Below, one piece after another: positions 17,549 to 26,101 of a stretch of 64,000 bases of DNA. Below the pieces are notes generated by a model. It ran no database searches and was not told the DNA's origin. It saw only the letters and a program-made list of their open reading frames with translations. Both the position numbers and the translations under genes were made by a program. The stretch covers positions 87,943 to 151,942 of the forward strand of contig JAZNEP010000029.1 in assembly GCA_045588655.1 (NCBI GenBank). Direction: 5' to 3'. Origin of the DNA: SVFI01 sp045588655 (GTDB taxonomy: Bacteria > Bacillota > Clostridia > Lachnospirales > Lachnospiraceae). The stretch's first letter is position 1, and the number at the start of each line of letters is the position of its first letter.

Positions 17549-19399
17549 ATGAAAAATACAGGAAAGACTTCGAAAATAAGACATGTTTTGAAAAATAACA
17601 GCTATGCACTTGCACTGCTGTGGGGTATATCTCCGGGATTGGTGATTCATCAGGCGATTGTTCGCATGCTGGATTATTTTGAGTGGCTGTTTTATAGTGC
17701 ATTTTTTATGCGGTATGTGATTAATGCGCTGGAGACAGAGCAGGAATTTGAGTCCATCATGCTGTTTTTGGGAGTGACGGTGACAGTGTTTGCTACCATC
17801 TCTTTCTACAACAGCTATGTGGAAGGCAGCATTATGCCTGTGGCAAAAGAAGTGGTGTATAAAAACTTAAATCTGATGTTGTTTAAAAAGGCAGGGAATG
17901 TAGAACTGACATGCTTTGAAGACAGCGAATTTTATAACAAGTATACGCTTGCAACCGATAAGGCGGCAGAAAATCTCATTGAAACGGTAAAGAATATATG
18001 GGGAGTATTGTTTGGTATGATGGCGGCGCTGGTAGCGTTTGTGCTGCTGTTTAAGGTGGATCATCTGTCTGTTTTGTTTGTGCTGTTTCCCATCATCGGG
18101 AATTTTGTCTTCAACCGTCAGATTGGAAAAATTGAGTTCGAGAGGAACAAGGAGATGGCTCCACACAACCGTAAGATTGCATACGTGAACCGCGTTATGT
18201 ATCTGGCGGATTATGCCAAAGAAGTGCGTTTAACCAATGCGTTTTTTCTGATGAAAAGATATTATGATGAGGCCATACGGGGAGTAATTGATGTAACCAG
18301 AAAATATACAGTGAAAGCTGTAATTTTGCACTGGTTTCGAGTGATGTTTACGTTTTCATTCATTTTTGAAGGAATGCTCATTTATGGGGCATATCGTACA
18401 CTGGTAAATCATACGATGTCCCTGGCGCAGCTGGCGGTCATCACAAGTATGATGGTATCCTCGACATGGATATTGATTGGGTTTACGGAGTCGCTCATGA
18501 CAGGATACAAAAATGGGTTGTTTGTGGATAACTTACGTACGTTTATGGAATACACACCACAGATTCCGGAGGATTATCAGGGGGCGGACCCGGGAGAGGT
18601 CATAGAAAGTATTGAGTTTAGACAGGTATCGTTTTCGTATAAAGATGAAGCGGTCATACATAATCTCTCATTTTGCTTGGAAGGCGGTAAATCCTATGCG
18701 CTGGTAGGTCACAACGGAGCAGGAAAATCTACGATTATCAAGCTTTTAATGCGCTTTTACGATCCGGTGGAAGGAGAAATTCTGCTCAACGGAAGAAATA
18801 TTAAAGAATATGAATTGAAAAAGTATCGTGCTCTGTTTGCTACAGCGTTTCAGGATTATCAGATTTTTTCTATGTCTGTGATGGAAAATGTGTTGATGCG
18901 CAGAGGGGCGAAGGAAGACGAGGAAGAAGTGGTTCGTGCGCTCAAAATGGCGGATGTGTATGACAAAGTAGCATCATTGCCCAAGGGGATTCATACGGTT
19001 TTGACCAAAGAGTTTGAGAAGGAGGGTGCAGTGCTGTCCGGGGGAGAATATCAAAAAATTGTAGTGGCGCGTGCATTTGTAAAAGAAACTCCGTTTAAAA
19101 TTTTTGATGAGCCAAGCAGTGCGCTGGACCCGATTGCGGAGTATCAGTTATTTAAGAGTATACTGAAAAGCAGTAAGAAAAAAACGATGTTATTTATTTC
19201 ACATCGACTTTCCTCCGTGCAAAATGCAGACAAAGTATTTATGCTTGAAAACGGAACAATGATAGAAGAGGGAACCCACCGAGAGCTTTTGGATAAACAG
19301 GGAGCTTACGCAGATATGTATGAAAAGCAGGCAGTCAATTATTTAGCCGGAGATAACGATAGAAGTGGTATTTTTGCATCCGGAAAGGGGGAAGCGTAG
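17549..19399 (+). CDS. ABC exporter half-transporter (permease-ATPase), subunit A
   Basis: Start chosen at 17549 because GGAG lies 8 bases upstream; an in-frame ATG at 17537 is possible. Six membrane helices span about residues 20-330. The ATPase has Walker A GHNGAGKST, a Q-loop FQDYQ, signature LSGGEYQ, Walker B KIFDEPSSALDP and the His switch ISHR. All motifs are intact. Its stop overlaps the GTG of the second half-transporter by one base, so the two should form a heterodimer. Cargo unknown; peptide, lipid or drug export are all possible. Confidence 0.9.
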   Translation: MKNTGKTSKIRHVLKNNSYALALLWGISPGLVIHQAIVRMLDYFEWLFYSAFFMRYVINALETEQEFESIMLFLGVTVTVFATISFYNSYVEGSIMPVAKEVVYKNLNLMLFKKAGNVELTCFEDSEFYNKYTLATDKAAENLIETVKNIWGVLFGMMAALVAFVLLFKVDHLSVLFVLFPIIGNFVFNRQIGKIEFERNKEMAPHNRKIAYVNRVMYLADYAKEVRLTNAFFLMKRYYDEAIRGVIDVTRKYTVKAVILHWFRVMFTFSFIFEGMLIYGAYRTLVNHTMSLAQLAVITSMMVSSTWILIGFTESLMTGYKNGLFVDNLRTFMEYTPQIPEDYQGADPGEVIESIEFRQVSFSYKDEAVIHNLSFCLEGGKSYALVGHNGAGKSTIIKLLMRFYDPVEGEILLNGRNIKEYELKKYRALFATAFQDYQIFSMSVMENVLMRRGAKEDEEEVVRALKMADVYDKVASLPKGIHTVLTKEFEKEGAVLSGGEYQKIVVARAFVKETPFKIFDEPSSALDPIAEYQLFKSILKSSKKKTMLFISHRLSSVQNADKVFMLENGTMIEEGTHRELLDKQGAYADMYEKQAVNYLAGDNDRSGIFASGKGEA

Positions 19400-21192
19400 T
19401 GAAAACAATTTTGAGCAATCATCTGTTTTTGTGGAGGCTGTGTTTTAAAACAGCACCCGGATATATGTTGTATTACATGTATGACGGATTCCGCTATCAG
19501 TTTATTATTTTTATTGAGCATACATTGGGGATACGATATGTGTTGCATTGTGCAGAGTATAATGAACCTTTTTGGAAAGCCCTTTTGGTGATAGGAGTTA
19601 TCTTGCTAATCAATATGATACAAATTATTCCGGACGGATATTTTTATCATGCGATGGGATTTCGGGTAAAGCCAAGATTATATAAAGCACTGAAAGAAAA
19701 GATGTATGAAAAAGCCGCAGAACTGGATTTGGCATGTTATGACAATCCGGACTATTACAATGAATTTGTACTTGCAGTTGCAGAGGCAGAAACTTCAATC
19801 GATCGGTTTTTAGAGCTGATCAATAAGATTATGCAGAGTGTGACAATCGTCTTGACTACAGGTGTGTTCTACCTAATGACAGATGCAATCGGTATTTTAT
19901 TTGTATTGGCGTCTTTTTTACTGAACTTTTTCCTGGCAAAGGTAGTAAATAAAATAAATTATGAAGTGCGTTTGAAGATCAATCCGATGGAAAGAAAGCG
20001 AAATTACAGCAGCAGAGTCTTTTATCTGAATGATTATGCCAAAGAACTTCGCCTCAATCCCGAAGTTGGAGAAATTCTAAAAGAGGAGTTTGAGAAGACA
20101 GAGGATGAGATGATAAAAGAGCAGAAAAAAATTGCCAAAAAAAGAACCGGATTTATGTTTGCACAGAATTATTGCGCCGGTGATTTTATCATTGATGGTT
20201 TGTATATTGCGTATCTGATATATCAGGCAGCTGTGTTGCATACGATTGATTACAGCAATGCGGTGGTATTATTTAACCGCACCGGAAATCTGCGCTCCGG
20301 TATGAGAGGATTTTCGGAAATAGCTCCAAAAGCGAGTGAGAATAGTATGTACGTAGATAAAATCCGCAAATTTCTTGCGTATGAACCAAGTATTTGTCAC
20401 GGTATAGGAGAAAAGGTACCGGAAAAAGCAGGTAAGCTGGAACTAAATCACGTTTCCTTCCGCTATACGGAAGAATCGGAGGAGATATTGAAGGATATCA
20501 ATTTGTCAGTTGAAGCAGGGGAGAGAATTGCCATTGTGGGATATAATGGAGCAGGAAAAACAACGCTGATTAAGCTGTTGATGAGACTTTATGACCCGAC
20601 GAAGGGAACGATTACCTATCACGGAAAAGATATTCGGGAATATAATCCGGATGATTATCATAAAAAAACAGGCGTTGTATTCCAGGATTACAAGATGTAT
20701 GGTGCATCCTTGCTGGAGAATGTGGTGCTGGATGATATCCCTGCAGAGGATGAGAAAATCAGAAACAAAGTTACGGATTCGCTTGTGCATAGTGGGTTTG
20801 AAGAGCGTCTGGAAGAATTTGCAAAGGGACTGGATACACAGATCACAACGGAGTTTGACAAAGACGGAGTCAATCTTTCCGGCGGAGAAGCACAGAAGGT
20901 AGCGATTGCCAGAGCATTTTATCGAAATGCAGATATTATGATTATGGATGAGCCAAGTAGTGCATTAGACCCGATTGCAGAGTATAACTTAAATAAAGCC
21001 ATGCACAAAGCAGCAAAAGGAAAGACGGTATTTTACATTTCTCACAGACTTTCAACCACAAGGGAAGCGGATCGTATCATTATGCTGGAAAAAGGTAGAA
21101 TTATTGAACAGGGAACGCATGAGCAACTATTGGAATACAATGGACAGTATGCAAAAATGTGGCATGCACAGGCGGGCAGATATGCAGTCTGA
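19399..21192 (+). CDS. ABC exporter half-transporter (permease-ATPase), subunit B
   Basis: Starts at a GTG within TAGTG, coupling translation to the previous gene. The membrane domain (residues about 20-320) and ATPase are of the same plan as subunit A: Walker A GYNGAGKTT, Q-loop FQDYK, signature LSGGEAQK, Walker B IMIMDEPSSALDP and ISHR. As in subunit A, the residue after Walker B is a normal Glu, so both sites may be active. A strong terminator follows. Together with the HTH-methyltransferase it looks like a small regulated export unit. Confidence 0.9.
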   Translation: MKTILSNHLFLWRLCFKTAPGYMLYYMYDGFRYQFIIFIEHTLGIRYVLHCAEYNEPFWKALLVIGVILLINMIQIIPDGYFYHAMGFRVKPRLYKALKEKMYEKAAELDLACYDNPDYYNEFVLAVAEAETSIDRFLELINKIMQSVTIVLTTGVFYLMTDAIGILFVLASFLLNFFLAKVVNKINYEVRLKINPMERKRNYSSRVFYLNDYAKELRLNPEVGEILKEEFEKTEDEMIKEQKKIAKKRTGFMFAQNYCAGDFIIDGLYIAYLIYQAAVLHTIDYSNAVVLFNRTGNLRSGMRGFSEIAPKASENSMYVDKIRKFLAYEPSICHGIGEKVPEKAGKLELNHVSFRYTEESEEILKDINLSVEAGERIAIVGYNGAGKTTLIKLLMRLYDPTKGTITYHGKDIREYNPDDYHKKTGVVFQDYKMYGASLLENVVLDDIPAEDEKIRNKVTDSLVHSGFEERLEEFAKGLDTQITTEFDKDGVNLSGGEAQKVAIARAFYRNADIMIMDEPSSALDPIAEYNLNKAMHKAAKGKTVFYISHRLSTTREADRIIMLEKGRIIEQGTHEQLLEYNGQYAKMWHAQAGRYAV

Positions 21193-21204
21193 TGCAAAAT
21201 GAGC

Positions 21205-21247
21205 AGAGGGTATCTCGTAAGACAGAGCATGTCTTTGGATACCCTCT
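21205..21247. terminator. Bidirectional terminator between converging genes
   Basis: AGAGGGTATC (21205-21214) pairs with GATACCCTCT (21238-21247), with an inner AAGAC/GTCTT stem. It lies between the ABC gene and the stop of the Spo0A-like gene on the other strand and can serve both, though the T tracts are short. Confidence 0.7.
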
Positions 21248-21255
21248 AAATTTCA

Positions 21256-21675
21256 TTACTTCACATTTTCCATATTAGAAATGTAGTAGAATAAGCGCGC
21301 CAGAAAAAGTGAATTGGTCGGAACACCTTTGCCCGGATTTACACAGTTAATGAAAATCTGATCTATGACATGAACATTACCGCGAAGCCATGCAATGTTG
21401 ATGGCGTGTCGGATTGCGCGTTCAACTCTTGACGAGGTGGATCCATACTTATGAGCAATGTCAATATATAAGCCTTTCGTCACATGTTTTAAATACAAAG
21501 GATTTGATAATATCATATGTAATGCTTCTACTAAATACATGTATCCAAGCAAATTTGGTGGAATTCCGATGGATAGCAGAATCTCATGAATTGTGTTTGT
21601 TTCCGCATTCGTATTAAAGGAAACAATATTTGGTTGATAAGTTGCTGGTTGATTCATTACAGTTTGTGCATTCAT
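21256..21675 (-). CDS. Stand-alone Spo0A C-terminal DNA-binding domain protein
   Basis: 139 residues from an ATG at 21675, with GGAG 8 bases upstream; a longer frame from 21705 is less likely. After about 35 residues of Asn/Thr-rich tail the rest aligns with the Spo0A effector domain: IHEILLSIGIPPNLLGYMYL, then a long helix ending in SSRVERAIRHAINIAWLRG, which is the DNA-recognition helix of Spo0A. There is no receiver domain, so it cannot be switched by phosphorylation in the usual way. It may bind 0A boxes constitutively or compete with Spo0A. It is divergent from an XRE/S24-like regulator. Confidence 0.88.
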   Translation of the reverse strand: MNAQTVMNQPATYQPNIVSFNTNAETNTIHEILLSIGIPPNLLGYMYLVEALHMILSNPLYLKHVTKGLYIDIAHKYGSTSSRVERAIRHAINIAWLRGNVHVIDQIFINCVNPGKGVPTNSLFLARLFYYISNMENVK

Positions 21676-21751
21676 ATTTTTTTCTCCTTTTTTTTTGCTA
21701 AGCAAAGTTTATTGCATGTATTGACAATAAAAAATATTTTTTGTAACATTT

Positions 21752-21764
21752 TGTTTGTCGAAAA
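21752..21764. promoter_or_regulatory. 0A-box-like site in the divergent intergenic region
   Basis: TGTCGAA at 21756-21762, in the context TTTGTCGAAAA, matches the Spo0A box consensus TGTCGAA. It lies 81 bases before the start of the Spo0A-like gene and 46 bases before the divergent regulator. A single 7-mer is short, but its position between a Spo0A-domain gene and another regulator makes it meaningful. The rest of the 132-base gap is AT-rich. Confidence 0.6.
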
Positions 21765-21807
21765 TCATGTATGTGTGTGTTAAATTTGACACACAGGAAG
21801 GGGAACG

Positions 21808-22503
21808 ATGGAAAAGATTTTAAGTGACAGATTGAAACAGCTTTTGGCAACGAGAGATATCTCACTTGCAGAATTTGCTGAAATGTGTAACCTGCCACTA
21901 GAGACAGTGCGCAATATTTATTACGCAAGAACCCAGGATCCGAAGGTGTCAACGATTATGGCGATGGCGGATGCTCTTAATCTGGGAGTGAATTGTCTCA
22001 TGGGAAAATGTTCTCATACAAAAGAAGAAAGGCACATTATTGAGCTGTATCGTCAGTGCGGAAGTCATGGAAAAAGCGTGATTGAGCTGATTGCAAAGTA
22101 TGAGGCCATTTCAGCCAAAGCAGAAAGAGATACTTTAGGGAAACACAAGATTCCTTGTATTCTGCCGAAAGGAAGCATCAGAGGCGGAATTGTCTACGAT
22201 GAATGTGAAACAATAGAGATCGATACATCCGTTGAGGAGGCTTATGTCGGAATCCAGATGCCGACAAATGATCTTGCACCGGTCTATTGCAAAGGAGACA
22301 TTCTTCTTTATGAAAACCGATTTCCGGCGCATGAGGAATATGGAGCTTTCTTTAAAGGAAAGAGAGTCTATATTCGCCAGTATTTGGAAGAAGATAAACA
22401 GTATCGACTGCGAAGTATACACGATGAAAACAGAGATTTAATCTTTACCCGCATGGACCAGATTGATTATATCGGAACGTGTATCGGTGTGCTGAGAGAA
22501 TAA
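21808..22503 (+). CDS. XRE-family regulator with LexA/S24-like C-terminal domain
   Basis: Residues 1-65 are an HTH (SDRLKQLLATRDISLAEFAEM, then TIMAMADALNLGVNCLMG). Residues about 110-231 are a beta-rich domain resembling S24/LexA C-terminal domains (VGIQMPTNDLAPVYCKGDILLYE resembles the MxPxxxxGD core). The catalytic Ser in the usual MxxxS is not evident (MPTND), so autocleavage is doubtful and it may act only as a dimerisation domain. It shares its upstream region and a 0A-like site with the Spo0A-domain gene. Confidence 0.8.
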   Translation: MEKILSDRLKQLLATRDISLAEFAEMCNLPLETVRNIYYARTQDPKVSTIMAMADALNLGVNCLMGKCSHTKEERHIIELYRQCGSHGKSVIELIAKYEAISAKAERDTLGKHKIPCILPKGSIRGGIVYDECETIEIDTSVEEAYVGIQMPTNDLAPVYCKGDILLYENRFPAHEEYGAFFKGKRVYIRQYLEEDKQYRLRSIHDENRDLIFTRMDQIDYIGTCIGVLRE

Positions 22504-22522
22504 AATAGAGTAAGAAATAGAT

Positions 22523-22559
22523 TCAAAGATATGCAAATTTGCATATCTTTGATTTTTTT
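22523..22559 (+). terminator. Rho-independent terminator (perfect 30-base palindrome)
   Basis: The arm TCAAAGATATGCAAA (22523-22537) is the exact reverse complement of 22538-22552, followed by seven T (22553-22559). Confidence 0.92.
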
Positions 22560-22646
22560 ACACCTTTTTTCGCAATTATAGTGTATGATGATTGAGAGTA
22601 ATGAGAGTGTACAAAAAGATAAAATATAAATTGGAGGATGTAGCAA

Positions 22647-25600
22647 ATGAAAAAAGTGATTTCATGTATGCTTGCGTTGCTTTTATTCATTGGAAATATT
22701 TCTATGTTTCCGATGCAGGTAAAGGCAGAGGGTGTGGACAAGACATACACATTTAATGACATGGCGGTAGCGACCGAATGGGGTGTGACGTCCAGTGTCT
22801 CAGCAGACGGAGAGCTTGAAATAAGTTTTCAGGATCAGTATCAGTCACAGTTTTATAATATTCCGAGTGACATTGATGTGTCTGCAATCACAAAGGTGAC
22901 GTTTGATGTATCGGAAGGAAATGCTGCTGATTTGGCATTTAAGTTACATACGCAGGCGGATTATGATTCCACCAACAAGGAAGGAACACCGGTTTCATAC
23001 GGAAATCCGGAAATTATTCCTACTGAGGGAGCAGATGTATTGTATTTTTCTATTATGTCGCTCAATGGTGGAACCACAACAGCAAAAATCAAAAGCGTAA
23101 CATTCTCACTTACGGGGGACGGAAAAAAAGAAGACGGTCCGTTTACATCGGAAGTGAACGAAAGTTATGGTGAAAATGTAATCGTAAACGGTAATTTTGA
23201 CACAGATGATTTTTCTGCATGGAATGTAGAGCAGGGGGCAGCAAGTTTTCAGACGGCTGTCAGCGACACACCGATTGTCGATGATATTGTGAATTATGCG
23301 GTGATTTCGGACAGAACACAGCCGTCCGATTGCTTTGCGCAGGATATCACGACGGTGGTTGAGAACGGTCATACCTACGCATATGAATTTTACGCCATGC
23401 TTTCCGATGATTATGAGGGAGCGCCGGCCAATCAGAGACAGGTTGATTTTGCTCCATACGTGGTAAGTGATGGAAATACCACCTATCTGGGCTCTTATTC
23501 TGCGGAATTGTCAGGTTCTTGCAGTCAGCAGCTGACACCTGGGGTTTGGACTAAATTTTCCGGAAGTTTTAAGGTGGCAGCAACCGGCAATTTGGATAAA
23601 GTTGTCATTCGTTTACTGGAGCAGGGAACCGATTATGGTGCAGGAGAGTGTGTACTTGGTGATTACTATGTAGCGGCTGTTTCTTTGAGAGACATGAACC
23701 TTGCTACAGCAAGTATTGAAAAAGAGGTACCGAATCTGAAGGATACCTTTTTGGCGGATTTTGGCGATGATATTATTGCAGGTGTTTCTTTGGTAGGTTC
23801 TGAGCTTGCGGATAAAACGCTTATGGAGCTGGTAACGAAGCATTTTAACAGTGTGACCATCGGAAATGAATTAAAACCGGATGCACTGTTTAATTATAGC
23901 AACGGGACCTGTCCGGGAACGACAACAGAAACACTCAATGGAAAGAGTATAGAGGTTCCGGTGCTGGATTATTCCCGTGCAGAGCAGATTTTGGATTATA
24001 TTGTAGAGTGGAATACCAATCACCCGGAAGATCAGATTAAAGTAAGGGGTCATGTGTTGGTGTGGCATTCGCAGACACCGGAATGGTTTTTCCATGAAGA
24101 TTATGATAAGACAAAAGATTATGTTTCGGCAGAAGTAATGAACCAGCGTTTGGAATGGTATATCAAGACTGTTTTAACACATTTTACCGGCGAGGACAGT
24201 AAATATAAGGATTTATTTTATGGCTGGGATGTGGTAAATGAGGCTGTCAGTGACAGCACAGGTACCTATCGTAGTGATGTGGAAAGCGGAAGTGACAGCC
24301 TGACAGATGATACACATGGATCAAAGTCAAGTTGGTGGAAAGTATATCAGAGTAACGAATTTATTATCAATGCATTTCGCTATGCAAACCAGTATGCACC
24401 GGAGAATCTGGAGCTTTACTACAATGACTACAATGAGGCAACACCTTCTAAGGTAGGACCGATTGCGGAATTGCTCAAAGCAGTAAAAGAAGCAGAAGGA
24501 ACCAGAATTGACGGAATGGGTATGCAGGGTCATTATTATCTGGATTCCCCGACCATAGAGCAGTTTGAAGAAGCAGCTCGCACATATGCGGATATTGTAG
24601 GAAAAATTCAGCTGACAGAGCTTGATATCCGTGCAAGCAGTGAGTTTGACGGTACGGAAGCGACCATGAAATCCGAGTATAACAAACAGGCGTATCGTTA
24701 TAAAGAGATTTATGAAAATCTGAAGAAATTGCAGAGTGAAGGCGTAGAAGTCGGTGGTATGATTATCTGGGGTGTGATTGACGGAAATTCATGGCTGCAA
24801 TCAAATGCAGATGTCGGTGGTGGTGCGGACGGAACACAGACACAGTGTCCGCTTTTGTTTGATGACAATTATAAAGTAAAACCGGCATTTTGGGGAATTG
24901 TGGACCCAAGTAAGTTAGAGCCACCGACTCAGAAAATTTCGTTTAGTTTAAGTGAGCAATCTGTATTTGAGGGAAATCCGTCCTACACCTTCGCGCAGGA
25001 TGCAGTAGAAGTAACATTTACACCAATCTGGAACCGGGAAGGCGTTCAGGTTCTTGTGGATGTGAAGGATGAAACAGAAGATGCAGAGGATGCAGTGACT
25101 GTGTTCATAGACAAGAATAATAGCAAAACGGCAGGTATTTCTCCAAAATCAGTGACTGTTTCACGAAGCGAAGGAACAGGTACGGACACAGGCTATCAGG
25201 TGACACTTGCAGTTTCGATGGAAGAGTTAGAGATTTCTAAGGTCATCGGGTTTGACCTGATGGTGACAGACGGTGCAACTAAGATTGCATTTAACGATAA
25301 GACATTGGGTGCAGAGACAGGTACTCAATATTATGCGGAAGCGGTATTAAAGCCGTTTGTTTCGATTCCGAAAGGAACCGTTACGATTGACGGAGAATCA
25401 GAGGAAGAATGGAATAAGGCAGTGGAAGTTCCTCTTTCCATTTCTCTTGGTGCGCAGGCTACTTCCAAGGTTAAGCTGCTTTGGGACGAAAAAGCGCTTT
25501 ATGTTTATGCCGTGGTAGAAGATGCGGTTCTCAATAAGCAAAATGAAGAAGTGCATCAGCAGGATTCATTTGAGATCTTTATTGACGAAAAGAATTCCAA

Positions 25601-26066
25601 GACAGATAGTTATGCAGCGGAACATAAACAGTATCGAATCAATTATGAAAACGAAGAATCGTTCAATGGTGAAGCATGTCTGGATGAAAATTCAGAAACG
25701 TTTGCCAAGACAACAGACAATGGATATGTGATTGAAGCCGCTTTCAAATGGACTGAAATGACACCGGAGCAAGAGGCACTCATCGGGCTGGAGCTTCAGA
25801 TTAATGATGCGGATGCAACCGGTAACCGTATCGGTACAGTAAGCTGGTACGATGAGAGTGGATCCGGTTGGAGTAATCCGGCGGTATTTGGTGTCGCAAG
25901 ACTGGTAGATGCGTTGGAATCACAGTCACTTGTTGAGGAGCCGGGGCTAGAGATCGTAGATGCGGAAGAAGAGGAAGAAAGTTCCGGAGTACCTATCGCA
26001 GTGATTGCAGCCTGTCTTCTTGGTACGGTCAGTTCTTGTCTTTACGTAAGGAAAAAGAATAAATAG
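22647..26066 (+). CDS. Secreted multidomain endo-1,4-beta-xylanase (GH10)
   Basis: A signal peptide (cleavage probably after VKA, residue 27) is followed by a beta-sandwich region of about 130 residues, a CBM4/9-type module (about 165-350, beginning NVIVNGNFDTDDFSAWN) and the GH10 barrel (about 362-755). The acid/base is Glu532 (DVVNEAVSD) and the nucleophile Glu658 (LTELDIRAS), 126 residues apart as usual. Two CBM9-like modules (about 765-915 and 920-1085) come next, then an acidic stalk, a membrane helix and a short basic tail (RKKNK), so the enzyme is tethered to the cell surface rather than released. It should cut xylan outside the cell and feed the GH39-GH43 enzyme encoded 35 bases downstream. 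Confidence 0.93.
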   Translation: MKKVISCMLALLLFIGNISMFPMQVKAEGVDKTYTFNDMAVATEWGVTSSVSADGELEISFQDQYQSQFYNIPSDIDVSAITKVTFDVSEGNAADLAFKLHTQADYDSTNKEGTPVSYGNPEIIPTEGADVLYFSIMSLNGGTTTAKIKSVTFSLTGDGKKEDGPFTSEVNESYGENVIVNGNFDTDDFSAWNVEQGAASFQTAVSDTPIVDDIVNYAVISDRTQPSDCFAQDITTVVENGHTYAYEFYAMLSDDYEGAPANQRQVDFAPYVVSDGNTTYLGSYSAELSGSCSQQLTPGVWTKFSGSFKVAATGNLDKVVIRLLEQGTDYGAGECVLGDYYVAAVSLRDMNLATASIEKEVPNLKDTFLADFGDDIIAGVSLVGSELADKTLMELVTKHFNSVTIGNELKPDALFNYSNGTCPGTTTETLNGKSIEVPVLDYSRAEQILDYIVEWNTNHPEDQIKVRGHVLVWHSQTPEWFFHEDYDKTKDYVSAEVMNQRLEWYIKTVLTHFTGEDSKYKDLFYGWDVVNEAVSDSTGTYRSDVESGSDSLTDDTHGSKSSWWKVYQSNEFIINAFRYANQYAPENLELYYNDYNEATPSKVGPIAELLKAVKEAEGTRIDGMGMQGHYYLDSPTIEQFEEAARTYADIVGKIQLTELDIRASSEFDGTEATMKSEYNKQAYRYKEIYENLKKLQSEGVEVGGMIIWGVIDGNSWLQSNADVGGGADGTQTQCPLLFDDNYKVKPAFWGIVDPSKLEPPTQKISFSLSEQSVFEGNPSYTFAQDAVEVTFTPIWNREGVQVLVDVKDETEDAEDAVTVFIDKNNSKTAGISPKSVTVSRSEGTGTDTGYQVTLAVSMEELEISKVIGFDLMVTDGATKIAFNDKTLGAETGTQYYAEAVLKPFVSIPKGTVTIDGESEEEWNKAVEVPLSISLGAQATSKVKLLWDEKALYVYAVVEDAVLNKQNEEVHQQDSFEIFIDEKNSKTDSYAAEHKQYRINYENEESFNGEACLDENSETFAKTTDNGYVIEAAFKWTEMTPEQEALIGLELQINDADATGNRIGTVSWYDESGSGWSNPAVFGVARLVDALESQSLVEEPGLEIVDAEEEEESSGVPIAVIAACLLGTVSSCLYVRKKNK

Positions 26067-26101
26067 TTTTGGGTAAAAAGCAGAAATCCAGGGGGGTTGT
26101 T

